A stretch of DNA of 64,000 bases from Halomarina pelagica (GCF_024228315.1 NZ_CP100454.1:2976001-3040000); one strand, 5' to 3'. Shown: positions 1 to 7,952, numbered from the stretch's first letter. The notes: generated from the letters alone by a model not told the origin. Numbers and translations are program-made.

Positions 1-13
1 CGGAGGAAGTTCG

Positions 14-253
14 ATGAACGCCAGAGACCTCTTGGAGGAGTGGGAAGCCGGGGAGAAAACGGGAGTCCGTCCGTCGAGAGCGCAGGTTCTCCGGCCCCAT
101 CTCATCGAGTACACCAGTTTGTACGTCCCCCACCGACACGCCGCGTTAGAAGCCTGGCTTCCTCGATTCCGAGGGCAAATTACTCGCTTCCTTCGCGAGG
201 CCGCTGAAGCAGAGGAGGAAGAGGAGGCCCTCGCTTCAGAGGCTTCAGATTAG
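14..253 (+). CDS. Small acidic hypothetical protein (79 aa)
   Basis: Function not recognised. The start is supported by a GGAGG Shine-Dalgarno at 2-6, unusual in this otherwise largely leaderless genome. The protein has a mixed N-terminal half with a basic stretch and ends in a run of Glu/Ala (residues 62-79), typical of a soluble halophilic protein. It lies at the left edge of the lower-GC island and is convergent with the winged-helix gene at 342-716. Codon use is less GC-biased than in the core genes further right. It may belong to an integrated element, but nothing in the protein proves that. Confidence 0.6.
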   Translation: MNARDLLEEWEAGEKTGVRPSRAQVLRPHLIEYTSLYVPHRHAALEAWLPRFRGQITRFLREAAEAEEEEEALASEASD

Positions 254-260
254 CCTGAGA

Positions 261-297
261 GACATTCTTTGCCTTCTGTGCTCCCTAACACTAGGAG
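261..297 (+). repeat. Repeat copy 1: GACATTC-like block plus hairpin
   Basis: A 24-base block beginning GACATTC and containing TTGCC and TCTGTG is repeated at 1102-1125 with three internal mismatches. It is followed by a short potential hairpin (CTCC 281-284 with GGAG 294-297). It lies 8 nt after the stop codon of the 14-253 gene, in the gap between convergent genes. It could be a terminator or RNA element of the island. Confidence 0.5.
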
Positions 298-341
298 AGT
301 CATTGAATCGCTGAGAACGAGCGTGGTGGCCTCTGAGCTTA

Positions 342-716
342 CTATCGGTAGAAGTCTTCGATCGCCTTCCTCGAAGCACCGATAGTATCCTCTGCGGTCT
401 CTACGGCCGCTTTGAGAGCCTCACCATCGTCCGAGAGAACTACTTCCCCTGTCTCCCGGTTGTGATCCACGATCCCGTGCTGGCTCAGCTTCGGGAGATG
501 ACAGTGATATAACGAGATGTGTGCCTCTTGCACGCATCCCGTCTTTGCGTCCGCTATAGACTCACCTGTCTCATCCTCTACGATCGCTTTCACGAGCGCC
601 TGCCGAGTAGCCATTCCACCGTTCGCCGCTATCGTTTTGACAACGGACCGACGGCGCGCATTGGACAGCAACCCAAGCGCCGTATCAGGAGCCGTTGTCG
701 GGTCCCACGCCGACAT
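342..716 (-). CDS. Winged-helix DNA-binding protein (DUF7344-like)
   Basis: A 124-residue putative transcription regulator. The pattern LLSNARRRSVVKTI near residues 16-29, followed by a helix-rich region and a 'LSQHGIVDHNRETGEVVLSDDG' type wing, matches the haloarchaeal winged-helix proteins annotated as DUF7344 or ArsR-like. Such proteins are common in haloarchaeal viruses, plasmids and integrated elements. An inverted repeat just upstream (739-764) could be its own operator. It is the only recognisable regulator in the left island. The family call is from pattern recognition only; the target is unknown. Confidence 0.7.
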   Translation of the reverse strand: MSAWDPTTAPDTALGLLSNARRRSVVKTIAANGGMATRQALVKAIVEDETGESIADAKTGCVQEAHISLYHCHLPKLSQHGIVDHNRETGEVVLSDDGEALKAAVETAEDTIGASRKAIEDFYR

Positions 717-738
717 TTTGTTTCCACCTGTGTCTCCT

Positions 739-764
739 ACCCATTCTGTTCCTCTCTAATGGGT
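739..764. promoter_or_regulatory. Inverted repeat upstream of the winged-helix gene
   Basis: ACCCATT at 739-745 and AATGGGT at 758-764 form a perfect 7-base inverted repeat with a 12-base spacer. It sits 23-48 nt before the start of the minus-strand regulator gene, a good place for autoregulation. Inference only. Confidence 0.4.
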
Positions 765-856
765 GCTTGGGTTGCATGTGACACGCTTTCATAACCCCGT
801 GACTATTGCTGTCAATTCGATTAAATCCAGTGAAAATCGCTTATTATTGGCTGTTG

Positions 857-1021
857 TCACCCTCGAAGGCCCCGATCGATCGCGCACTTCCCACAGTAGT
901 CCTTGCCGTCCTCCTCTCGCCATTGGAGCCACTCCTCCTCGCGGTACATCCTTTCGCAATCGGCGCAAATCCGATCGGGGACCGGTTCACGGAAATCGAC
1001 CATAGGGTCTTCTCGTTCCAT
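857..1021 (-). CDS. Tiny zinc-ribbon protein (54 aa)
   Basis: A 54-codon reading frame with a convincing four-cysteine zinc ribbon: CADC at residues 19-22 and CGKC at residues 43-46, separated by an acidic/aromatic segment. A GAGG Shine-Dalgarno-like element lies just before the ATG at 1021. Small one-ribbon proteins of this type are abundant in haloarchaea and their viruses, where they are thought to mediate nucleic-acid or protein contacts. The specific role is unknown. Paired CxxC spacing and acidic composition argue against a chance frame. Confidence 0.65.
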   Translation of the reverse strand: MEREDPMVDFREPVPDRICADCERMYREEEWLQWREEDGKDYCGKCAIDRGLRG

Positions 1022-1101
1022 AGAGGCCTCTGAGTACTACTCGGACTTAGGTATCTCCCTCGGCGGGCAAATCCCCGAGAAGCTCACAGTTTTACCTCGA
1101 A

Positions 1102-1139
1102 GACATTCATTGCCCTCTGTGGTCTATCCTACTCGGATA
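1102..1139 (+). repeat. Repeat copy 2: GACATTC-like block plus hairpin
   Basis: Second copy of the block at 261-297. The following hairpin has a different sequence but keeps the shape: TATCC (1125-1129) pairs with GGATA (1135-1139). It lies between two tiny minus-strand genes (857-1021 and 1194-1343). Confidence 0.5.
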
Positions 1140-1193
1140 ATCGCGGACGCTCTCAGGAAGGGCGTGAGTGGGCTTGGAATCGAAGAGAGGGGG

Positions 1194-1343
1194 TCAGTCG
1201 ATCCGAGAGTAGCGCTTTCCTCGAAGGACGAGGTCCCCCTCTCCCGTGATATGCGCATCTCCCGGGCTAAGGTCTCCTTTGATGTGAGCGAAACAGAGCC
1301 CGGCTCCGTTAATTGTAGAACCGTCGTCGGACTCCCATAGCAT
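1194..1343 (-). CDS. Tiny hypothetical protein (49 aa)
   Basis: A 49-codon frame on the minus strand whose predicted protein is acidic and glycine-rich (WESDDGS near the start, then HIKGDLSPGD and a basic C-terminal RGKRYSRID). The amino-acid balance is halophilic and unlike the Arg/Ser-rich shadows in the other frames. No function is recognised. It lies in a row with two other tiny minus-strand genes, 48 nt after the 1392-1550 gene, which suggests co-transcription. It may be a viral or plasmid accessory protein. Confidence 0.45.
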   Translation of the reverse strand: MLWESDDGSTINGAGLCFAHIKGDLSPGDAHITGEGDLVLRGKRYSRID

Positions 1344-1391
1344 GAGCGAGGGGAGGCCCTCACGGGGCTTCAAACCCCGGGGTAGGGGCTA

Positions 1392-1550
1392 TTATTCGAT
1401 CCTTTGGAAGGGCTCGCCGTGGATGTAGACCGTTTCCCCGTCGGGAGACCACTCAATGTCGCCAGGGTAGACCCGATCCCGAAGGAGAGCCTCGATGAGG
1501 ATTTCTCCCTCCACTTGCTCCCCCGACCGAGATTGATAGACCGTCGCCAT
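1392..1550 (-). CDS. Tiny hypothetical protein (52 aa)
   Basis: A 52-codon minus-strand frame starting at the ATG at 1550. The protein is acidic with a plausible beta-rich segment (DIEWSPDGETVYIHGEPF, residues 31-48), similar in character to the neighbouring 49-residue product. No Shine-Dalgarno is clear. No family is recognised. It is probably the first of three co-oriented tiny genes (1550 down to 857) filling the island between the winged-helix gene and the truncated actin gene. Confidence 0.45.
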   Translation of the reverse strand: MATVYQSRSGEQVEGEILIEALLRDRVYPGDIEWSPDGETVYIHGEPFQRIE

Positions 1551-1651
1551 GTCAGAATTAGAAGATGCGGCAATATAATCCGTTGGGTTTGGTCGGGAGG
1601 TAACCCGCTACCCTCGAAGTACCGGCAAAGGGGGCCGATAGTGTGTAGACA

Positions 1652-1969
1652 TTATGCAGAATATGGAATTTTAAAGAGCTTCATCATGGGGATGGCGCTC
1701 TTCTCGTCGTTCGAGAGGATGCCGCGCTGCATCGGGCGGCGCGTCTCCTGCTTGAAGATGTTCGCGAAGCTGAGCGCGTCGTCGCCGACGACGTACACGG
1801 CGTCGTCCTTCCGGATGTGGAGGACGTCGCTCCGTGAGAGCATCTGCTCTGCCATGTCCGAGTACTCGATCTCGACGAACGAGTTGCGCTGCTGTACGAA
1901 CACCGTCTCCTCCGCGTCCTGCTTCCCGGAGATGATGTTCATCGTGCCGACGTCGATCCCCTTTGCCAT
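1652..1969 (-). pseudogene. 5' fragment of actin-like (volactin/salactin type) gene
   Basis: The 105-residue product begins with the actin-fold phosphate-1 motif (GIDVGTMN, residues 4-11) and continues with FVQQRNSF and VVGDDAL segments that I recognise from haloarchaeal actin homologues (volactin of Haloferax, salactin of Halobacterium; filament-forming shape/partition proteins of roughly 330-350 residues). Similarity appears to stop after 'AIPMMKL' at about residue 98; seven unrelated residues and a stop follow. The other two thirds, including the second phosphate loop, are absent to the left. The promoter side looks intact (TTTATTAC about 40 nt upstream). The simplest reading is truncation by insertion of the 1-1670 segment. 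Confidence 0.7.
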
Positions 1970-2061
1970 AGTCGGGCGGTATCACTACAGCGTAATAAAC
2001 TTACTGTGGATAGAGAAAGTAACGAGATATTGGGTGTACGTGGGCGAGCCCTATCCCACGT

Positions 2062-2934
2062 CTATCCCAGCCGCAACAGCCCCTTGAGACGGTCGACGAG
2101 TGACGGCGGCGTCTCCGACTCGGCGGCCTGTCGCTCGCGGAGTCGGCGCAGCGCCGCCGCCTGGTCGTCCGTTCCGCCGCCGCGGGCCGTCCGGTCCTCG
2201 TTCCCGCGCAGTCGCTTCAGCCCCGCGACCGCGCCGTCCACACCCTCCGAACGGTGGGACGTCGGCGCGACGCTGTCGAAGCCGGATCGGTCGATCGACT
2301 CCGACTCGGACTCGTCGAACCGGATCCGCCGCGTCTCGACCGTCCGCACGCCGCCCCAGGAGACCTCGGCGCTCGCGAGCGCGTCGTCGATGTCGCGCCG
2401 GACCTGCTCGTCGGTCACCGTCGGGTCCGGGCGCGTCTCGCCGTCGCCCTCCGTCGGCCGGGCGCGTTCGACGTGGTAGCTGACCAGCGCCGCGGCCGTC
2501 ACCGCGACGACCGCGACCAGCCCCACCGCGTAGACGGCCACGCCCTGCACGCTGTAGTCCGGTCCCGCCCGAACGTCCCACCGGTAGGGGTAGGTGCCGA
2601 CGAACAGCGCGACGGCGGCGAGACAGATCGCCTCGCCGCCGAGCGCGGCGTACCGCGCCCGCCGCTCGACGGGGAGCAGGACGGTCACGCCGAGCAGGAG
2701 CGTCGGGAGGCCGCTCGCGCCGACGGCGAACGCGATCTCGCGGAGCCAGTACGCCTTGCCCGGTCCCGAGAGCGTCCCCTCGTAGACGAACAGCGCGAGC
2801 CCCGAGAGCCCGAGCCCCAGTCCGCCGAAGAACAGCGCGAACCCGAGGTAGACGTCGACGCGCCGCTCCGGTTCGCCGATGTGTCGCCGATACCACGCCA
2901 CGAGGCGGTCGGTCGCCGGCTCGTTTCCGGTCAT
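2062..2934 (-). CDS. DUF7139-like membrane protein
   Basis: A 290-residue protein with about five hydrophobic segments in residues 28-165 (two early helices, a pair near 70-115, another near 135-155) and an acidic, Arg-rich cytosolic tail with likely coiled-coil character. It matches the haloarchaeal family annotated as 'permease' or DUF7139. Transport activity has not been shown for the family as far as I know. It lies directly upstream of the truncated actin-like gene on the same strand, so a link to cell shape or envelope is possible but unproven. Confidence 0.7.
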   Translation of the reverse strand: MTGNEPATDRLVAWYRRHIGEPERRVDVYLGFALFFGGLGLGLSGLALFVYEGTLSGPGKAYWLREIAFAVGASGLPTLLLGVTVLLPVERRARYAALGGEAICLAAVALFVGTYPYRWDVRAGPDYSVQGVAVYAVGLVAVVAVTAAALVSYHVERARPTEGDGETRPDPTVTDEQVRRDIDDALASAEVSWGGVRTVETRRIRFDESESESIDRSGFDSVAPTSHRSEGVDGAVAGLKRLRGNEDRTARGGGTDDQAAALRRLRERQAAESETPPSLVDRLKGLLRLG

Positions 2935-3022
2935 TACGGCACAATACGTATCGAAGTATATGACTGTTCTCCCGGCGTGTATTCCCGCCGAGAGTTAAGT
3001 CGGCGGTGTGCCAGTTACAACC

Positions 3023-3967
3023 ATGTCCCGCGAACCCGACCCGCAGGCGCAGGCCGTCCTCGACCTGATCGACTCGATCCCGCGCCCGCCGACGTACGCG
3101 CTGTCGGTCCCGAGCGCCCGCGCGGCGCTGGAGGAGTTCTTCGCCAACGAGGATCCGGAACCCGTCGGTGACGTGACCGATTTCTCGATCCCCGGCCCCG
3201 CCGAGGACGTTCCGGTCCGGCTCTACCTCCCCGAGGGGGACGGCCCGCACCCCGCGCTGGTCTACCTCCACGGCGGCGGCTGGGTCATTGGTAGCCTCGA
3301 CACCGTCGACGACGTCTGTCGCGGGCTGGTGAACCGCGTCGGCTGCGCCGTCCTGAGCGTCGACTACCGCCTCGCGCCGGAACACCCCTTCCCGGCCGCC
3401 CTCGACGACGCCTACGCCGCCGTGGAGTGGGTCGCGGCGCACGGCGACACGGTGGGTATCGACCCCGGGCGGATCGCCGTCGGGGGCGACAGCGCGGGCG
3501 GCAACCTCACCGCCGGGGCGACGCTCGTGGCGCGCGACCGCGGCGGGCCGGAGATCGCCCGCCAGGTGCTCGTCTACCCCGCCGTCGCCTCCCCCGCCGT
3601 CCACGACTTCGACAGCTACGAGGAGAACGGCGAGGGGTACTTCCTCGAGCGCGAGAGCATGGCGTGGTTCTACGAGCGGTACGTCCCCCGGGCGGTGGAC
3701 CAGCGCAACGAGTACGCCGCGCCGCTGCTCGCGCGCGACCTCTCCGGCCTCCCGCCCGCGACCGTCGTCACCGCCGGGTTCGATCCGCTACGCGACGAGG
3801 GCCGCGAGTACGCCGACCGCCTGTCCGACGCCGGCGTCGCGGTGACCGACTATCACTACGAGGGCATGATCCACGGCTTCGTGAGCCTCCCCGACTACCT
3901 CGACGCCGCGGACGAGGCGCTCGACGACGTCGCGGCGGACCTGGAGGAAGCGTTCTACTCGGGGTGA
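3023..3967 (+). CDS. Alpha/beta hydrolase, HSL-family esterase
   Basis: Carboxylesterase of the hormone-sensitive-lipase (bacterial family IV) type. Oxyanion-hole HGGGW at residues 83-87, nucleophile elbow GDSAG with Ser157, acid Asp254 (in AGFDPLRDEG) and His284 (MIHGF). Length 314 is normal. ATG at 3023 is preferred over GTG at 3008 because GAGTTAAGTC at about 2990 is positioned as a leaderless TATA box, and because the start then aligns with the paralogue at 18923-19870. A 66-base stretch (3736-3801) is identical to that paralogue. Substrate unknown, probably short-chain esters. Confidence 0.9.
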   Translation: MSREPDPQAQAVLDLIDSIPRPPTYALSVPSARAALEEFFANEDPEPVGDVTDFSIPGPAEDVPVRLYLPEGDGPHPALVYLHGGGWVIGSLDTVDDVCRGLVNRVGCAVLSVDYRLAPEHPFPAALDDAYAAVEWVAAHGDTVGIDPGRIAVGGDSAGGNLTAGATLVARDRGGPEIARQVLVYPAVASPAVHDFDSYEENGEGYFLERESMAWFYERYVPRAVDQRNEYAAPLLARDLSGLPPATVVTAGFDPLRDEGREYADRLSDAGVAVTDYHYEGMIHGFVSLPDYLDAADEALDDVAADLEEAFYSG

Positions 3968-3977
3968 GCGGGGCCGA

Positions 3978-5303
3978 TCAGCCCCCGCGCTCGGTGGCCA
4001 TCGACGCCGCGTCGGCGACGTGCCCCGGGATAGCCACGGCGAGGCGGTAACGGGCGTACGCCCTCGCCCGGGGATCGCCCTCGCCGCCGCCACCGCTCCC
4101 ACCGCTCGCGGCCGAGTCGATACGGTAGTCGGCGATCCGGATCGTACCGGCGGCCGCACCGAGGAGCCGTCTCTCCAGGGGGCGGTCGACGCGCGCGTCG
4201 GCCGTCGCGACCGCGTCGATCGCCGCTCCCCGCGCGCGTTCGAGCGCGTCGAACGACACCCGATCCGCGTCCACGAGCGGATCGGTGCGGTCGACCGCCG
4301 TCCGGACGGCGCGGGCGTGGACCAGCCCGCGCGCCGCGGCGAACAGCGAGATCGCGTCGTGATTCCGTTCGGCGGCGTTCCAGCTGTTCGCCACGTGCCA
4401 CTCGGCCTCCCTCCCGAGGTCGACGAGCGCGCGGGCGACCTGCTGACGGGCCGGCGAGTCGTCGTTCCCGACCGTCTTCGACGGTTCTTCGACGGCGTCG
4501 AGTTCGGTCCGCACCGCCCGCCGCAGGCGCGCTCGATTACGCCGGAGCGCCGCCGCGAACGGCTCGCGCTCCGACGCCGGACCGCTCCCGGCGACAGTGA
4601 GCCGCCTCGCGTCCTCGAGCGCGTGCCGGAGGTGCGCGCGGTGGCGATACCGCGCCGCGATCGCGTCGGGGTCGCGCCGATCGTCGGGGTCCGGAATGCC
4701 CATGCGCTCGACCTGTCGCAGCACCGACCGGAGTCTCGACTCGGCCGCTACCGCGTTGACGAGCAGTCGACCGGGATCGGCGCACGCGAAGCGCCGATCG
4801 GCGAAGTACGCCCGACAGTCCGCGCGGGCGGCCTCGGGGTCGACCGGCTCCGCGTCGGCCCCGTCCCGAAGCGCCAGCGCGTAGCCGAGCGCGTGGCCCG
4901 CGTGGGGGATCCGCTCGCGGATCCGATCGAGCGCGACGAGCGGATCGTCCCACCGTCGGTCGAGGAACGCGCGCAGGTCCTCGACGTCGATCCGCAGCGA
5001 GGACACCTCTCGCGCGGTCGCGTCGTCGCCCCCGGCTTCGACGCCGTCCAGCGCTCGCGCGGTTCGATCGACCACCCGCCGGAGGTGATCGCGACTGGCC
5101 GGCACGTGGTCGTCCGCGACGGCGACGTCGCGTCCGATCCGCGGCGGTCGCTCCGCCGTCAGCGCCTCGATCGCCTCGTCTCGGCCACGCGGGACCGGCG
5201 CGGGCGTCACCGTCGGGAGTTCGGTCGGTTCGGAGACGGCGTTACAGCCGGCGAGCGCCGCCGCCGAGGAGGCGAGGAGAGCGCGTCTGGTGAGGCGGGG
5301 CAT
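3978..5303 (-). CDS. Exported lipoprotein, conserved haloarchaeal type
   Basis: A 441-residue protein with a short twin-arginine-like signal (RLTRRALLASSAAALAGC) ending in a lipobox; Cys20 would be lipidated and exposed outside the membrane. The rest is Arg/Ala/Asp-rich, predicted mainly helical, with repeated 'RARR' and 'ARDA' patterns but no recognised enzyme motif. The gene is convergent with the esterase (10-nt gap). Function unknown; a helical extracellular scaffold or binding protein is possible. Confidence 0.75.
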   Translation of the reverse strand: MPRLTRRALLASSAAALAGCNAVSEPTELPTVTPAPVPRGRDEAIEALTAERPPRIGRDVAVADDHVPASRDHLRRVVDRTARALDGVEAGGDDATAREVSSLRIDVEDLRAFLDRRWDDPLVALDRIRERIPHAGHALGYALALRDGADAEPVDPEAARADCRAYFADRRFACADPGRLLVNAVAAESRLRSVLRQVERMGIPDPDDRRDPDAIAARYRHRAHLRHALEDARRLTVAGSGPASEREPFAAALRRNRARLRRAVRTELDAVEEPSKTVGNDDSPARQQVARALVDLGREAEWHVANSWNAAERNHDAISLFAAARGLVHARAVRTAVDRTDPLVDADRVSFDALERARGAAIDAVATADARVDRPLERRLLGAAAGTIRIADYRIDSAASGGSGGGGEGDPRARAYARYRLAVAIPGHVADAASMATERGG

Positions 5304-5414
5304 GCGTCCGTCCGGACTTCGTGACGCTCCGGCATAAGTTTCCGCCGCCGGGACGTTCGGACGCGGACGGCGGAACCGAGGAACCCCCTCGTCAGGTCCG
5401 GCGGAGGGCGTCCC

Positions 5415-6464
5415 TCACCAGGTCCCGTGGAAGGTGTCGAAGGAGAGCGAGTCGAGGGGTTCGTTCCCGACGGCGATCTCGTACTCGCCGGGGGTGAGCA
5501 TCGGGCTGTGGAAGCGCGGGCCGTCGTCGGTCGTGATGCGCGGACAGCCGGTGTTAACGAAGGCGTCGAAGCCGAAGTTCCGCAGCCTGTCGGGCGTCAC
5601 CTCGTCCATCGTCAGGAGGTAGGCGTTCTCGTTCTCCTCGACGATGTCGGTGGCGACCTCCCAGCGCCCCTGGCCGATCTTCGTGCAGAAGATCACGCCC
5701 CACGTCTCCGCGTCCATCGCGCGGTGGACCGCGCCGTAGCGCTGCTTGAGGAACTTCTCGGTGTCGGCGACCGTGACGACGTTGTTCACCGGATCCGCGA
5801 TTACCACCTTCTTCTCGGGGTGCTCCATGGCGAGGCCGAGCGGGTGGAACTTCCCGCCGCCGACGTAGAGCACCTGGTCCGCGCCGACGTCCGCGCTGGC
5901 GTAGTTGCAACCGAGCACCTGCCCCTCGTGGGTGAGCCGTTCGTCGCCGCGGCGGGTGTGGACCTCGTAGCCGCGCTCCTCGAGGAAGGTGCGCATCTCG
6001 TCGAACCGGTTCATGTGCTGGGCGGTCGTGACGAGGCCGACCTCGGGGTCCTCCTCGGGGGCGGCGAGTTCCGACAGCGCCTCCTCGACGATTGGCGTCA
6101 CCTCGACGTTCGAGAACAGCGGGACGTAGATGATCTTCTCCGACTCCTTCATCGGCGAGTGGCCGAAGTGGACGAACACGTCCGTCCGGCGCATCAGGTA
6201 GGTATCGAGGTCGCACGCGCCGTAGCAGGGCTGTCCCGAGATGAGCACGCGCACGTCGTCCGCGAGCAGGTCGCGCAGGTCGTCGGCGACCGCCGACCCG
6301 CGGCGCTTCAGCCCTTCGGGGAACTGGAGGCCGACTTTCTTCGCGTCGCGCTCCTCGACCGCCTCGACGATCCGCCCCAGTTCGTAGTCCCACTCCCGGT
6401 CGTGCTTGAGGGCCATGCCCGTGTTGCGGAGGTCGCCCTCGGAGAACTCCGACTCCTGACTCAT
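5415..6464 (-). CDS. dph2: Diphthamide biosynthesis enzyme Dph2
   Basis: 2-(3-amino-3-carboxypropyl)histidine synthase, which transfers the aminocarboxypropyl group of SAM to a histidine of elongation factor 2 in the first step of diphthamide synthesis. It is a noncanonical radical-SAM enzyme with one [4Fe-4S] cluster; three spaced cysteines fit the known cluster ligands: Cys84 (YGACD), Cys186 (LGCNYAS) and Cys307 (NTGCPR). The 349-residue length is typical for the archaeal homodimeric enzyme. It is a housekeeping gene with no obvious operon partner here; the rubredoxin-like gene at 6519-6815 lies just upstream on the same strand. Confidence 0.95.
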   Translation of the reverse strand: MSQESEFSEGDLRNTGMALKHDREWDYELGRIVEAVEERDAKKVGLQFPEGLKRRGSAVADDLRDLLADDVRVLISGQPCYGACDLDTYLMRRTDVFVHFGHSPMKESEKIIYVPLFSNVEVTPIVEEALSELAAPEEDPEVGLVTTAQHMNRFDEMRTFLEERGYEVHTRRGDERLTHEGQVLGCNYASADVGADQVLYVGGGKFHPLGLAMEHPEKKVVIADPVNNVVTVADTEKFLKQRYGAVHRAMDAETWGVIFCTKIGQGRWEVATDIVEENENAYLLTMDEVTPDRLRNFGFDAFVNTGCPRITTDDGPRFHSPMLTPGEYEIAVGNEPLDSLSFDTFHGTW

Positions 6465-6518
6465 TGGCGGGAGGAGTGGCTCCGCGCGGTTAACCTGTGT
6501 GGTTCGCCCGAGGGGGCG

Positions 6519-6815
6519 TCAGTCCTCCAGCCAGGCGTAGAGGTCCTCCTTCGGCGCGCCACAGTCCGGACACGCGTCGGGGAGGCCGTCGTCGAGTTCA
6601 CCGACCTCGCCGCACTCGGCGCAGCGCCAGACGAGGTACCCCTCGCCGAACCCCCGCCCGGGATCGTGTTCGAGGTCGACGTGATCGACCGACTCGTGCG
6701 TACTCACGCGGAATCCCTCCTCCGAGAGCCCCCGGATGACGCCGAGTTCGTTGCCGTCCCGGTCGAAGATGGGCTGTCCGGGCTTCACGACGATGGGCGC
6801 TGATTCCTGTGCCAT
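6519..6815 (-). CDS. Rubredoxin-like zinc-ribbon protein (DUF7130-like)
   Basis: 98 residues from the ATG at 6815 (MAQESAP); a longer upstream extension in frame is Arg/Ser-rich and not credible. The N-terminal half (GQPIFDRDGNELGVIRGL) looks PRC-barrel-like; the C-terminal third has a two-CxxC rubredoxin/zinc ribbon (CAECG, then CPDCG) ending in YAWLED. Haloarchaeal proteins of this architecture are named DUF7130 rubredoxin-like. It may bind zinc or iron and mediate protein contacts; no enzymatic role is visible. It lies 55 nt upstream of dph2 on the same strand and may be co-transcribed with it. Confidence 0.8.
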   Translation of the reverse strand: MAQESAPIVVKPGQPIFDRDGNELGVIRGLSEEGFRVSTHESVDHVDLEHDPGRGFGEGYLVWRCAECGEVGELDDGLPDACPDCGAPKEDLYAWLED

Positions 6816-6986
6816 ACCTCTACGAAGGTGCGGGCGGAGCATCAAACTGATGGGCGGTAGCACCCAACACGATCTGGCCGCGCCGGACGTGCTCCTCCGG
6901 AGCGGGGGGACGGCCCCGTGGGGGCCGGGGACGACGCTTCGCGACCTCTTCGGCACACCTAAACCCGCCCGGTCCCAAGGCGGGGT

Positions 6987-7394
6987 ATGAGCATCGAAAC
7001 CACGCCGGACGCGGAGGGAGAGAACACGCCGGAGGCCGAGGTCACGCGCCTCGCGACCGAGTTCGGCGAGGCGATCTCAGAACTCCCGGCGTACCGGGAG
7101 TTCGCCGAGGCGAAGGCGGCGGTCGAGGAGAGCGAGGAGGCCCAGGAGAAGATCCGGGAGTTCGAGGGGCTCCGCGAGGAGTTCATGCTCGCGCGCCAGA
7201 CCGGCGCGGCGACGAACGACGACCTCCGCGAACTCCAGCGCGCACAGCAGGAACTCCACGAGGTGCCCGTCATGAACGAGTTCCTCCGCGCGCAGTCCGA
7301 CCTCGAACTCACGCTCCAGGAACTCAACGAGATGGTCTCCGCCCCGCTCGCCATCGACTTTGGCGGGAAGGCCGGCGGCTGCTGCGAGGACTGA
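6987..7394 (+). CDS. YlbF/YmcA-family protein
   Basis: A 135-residue, almost entirely helical, charged protein of the YlbF/YmcA (DUF964) family. In Bacillus, members act in RNase Y and competence/biofilm control; archaeal roles are unknown. The helical core covers about residues 20-115 (ELPAYREFAEAKAAVEES..., then LQRAQQELHEVPVMNEF). It ends in a small cysteine-containing tail (GGCCED) often seen in haloarchaeal members. The start ATG at 6987 follows closely on a GC-rich region with no clear Shine-Dalgarno. Confidence 0.85.
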   Translation: MSIETTPDAEGENTPEAEVTRLATEFGEAISELPAYREFAEAKAAVEESEEAQEKIREFEGLREEFMLARQTGAATNDDLRELQRAQQELHEVPVMNEFLRAQSDLELTLQELNEMVSAPLAIDFGGKAGGCCED

Positions 7395-7490
7395 GCGGCC
7401 GCCGTTCCCGTTCCCGTATCTACCGCCGTCACCGATTCCTTCCCGCGGTTCTCTCAATTTATCGCGCGCGCCGGGAAACATACGTATAGG

Positions 7491-7503
7491 TTATTTTATA
7501 TAA
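7491..7503 (+). promoter_or_regulatory. TATA box for the 7527-7952 gene
   Basis: TTATTTTATATAA stands out in very GC-rich DNA about 30 nt before the GTG/ATG starts at 7527/7533, as expected for a leaderless archaeal promoter. Confidence 0.7.
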
Positions 7504-7526
7504 TCGGAAGTGAGTGTGCGTGTACT

Positions 7527-7952
7527 GTGGTAATGGTACGGGAGGTGTCGTTCACGGCGACCGACGAACTGCTCGAGTGGTTGGAATCGGAGGCGCAGCG
7601 CCGGGCGACGACGCTTCCGGCGACCGTCCAGGGGTTGCTCGCGGAGCGCTACCGCGAGGAGCGACCCCGCGACGAGGGGCGCACCGACGGGACGTCGCAG
7701 TACGACGAGGAGGCCCTCTCGGCGCTCACCGAGGAGCTGGAGCGAGCGGGGGGCGAGCGCCCCCCGCTCGAACGCCACCCGGACGTCTGGCACGTCGAGT
7801 CCCGCGGAGACGGCAACGAGTACGCCGTGCGCCTGCCGGACGGCAAGTACGCCTACTACCGTCGCCGCGAATTCGCCGCCCGACGGGTCGTCCGGGAGTA
7901 CGAGGGGGGCGACGCGGCGGACCCCTCGTTCGACCTCGAAGCGAACAACTAA
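7527..7952 (+). CDS. Haloarchaeal hypothetical protein (141 aa)
   Basis: Function not recognised. GTG at 7527 and ATG at 7533 are both possible starts; the TATA box at 7491-7503 favours either as leaderless. The N-terminus (EVSFTATDELLEWLESEAQRRATTLPATVQGLLAERYREE) resembles a ribbon-helix-helix DNA-binding fold, with a beta strand then two helices. The C-terminal part (EYAVRLPDGKYAYYRRREFAARRVVREYE) looks like a small mixed domain. A DNA-binding role is possible but inferred from shape alone. It lies 24 nt before the MBL hydrolase gene and may share its transcript. Confidence 0.7.
   Translation: MVMVREVSFTATDELLEWLESEAQRRATTLPATVQGLLAERYREERPRDEGRTDGTSQYDEEALSALTEELERAGGERPPLERHPDVWHVESRGDGNEYAVRLPDGKYAYYRRREFAARRVVREYEGGDAADPSFDLEANN

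Noticed and set aside
4020-5324. Long plus-strand open frame opposite the lipoprotein gene
   Set aside because: GC-rich antisense shadow: Arg/Val-rich, no family resemblance, while the minus-strand frame has a signal and lipobox.
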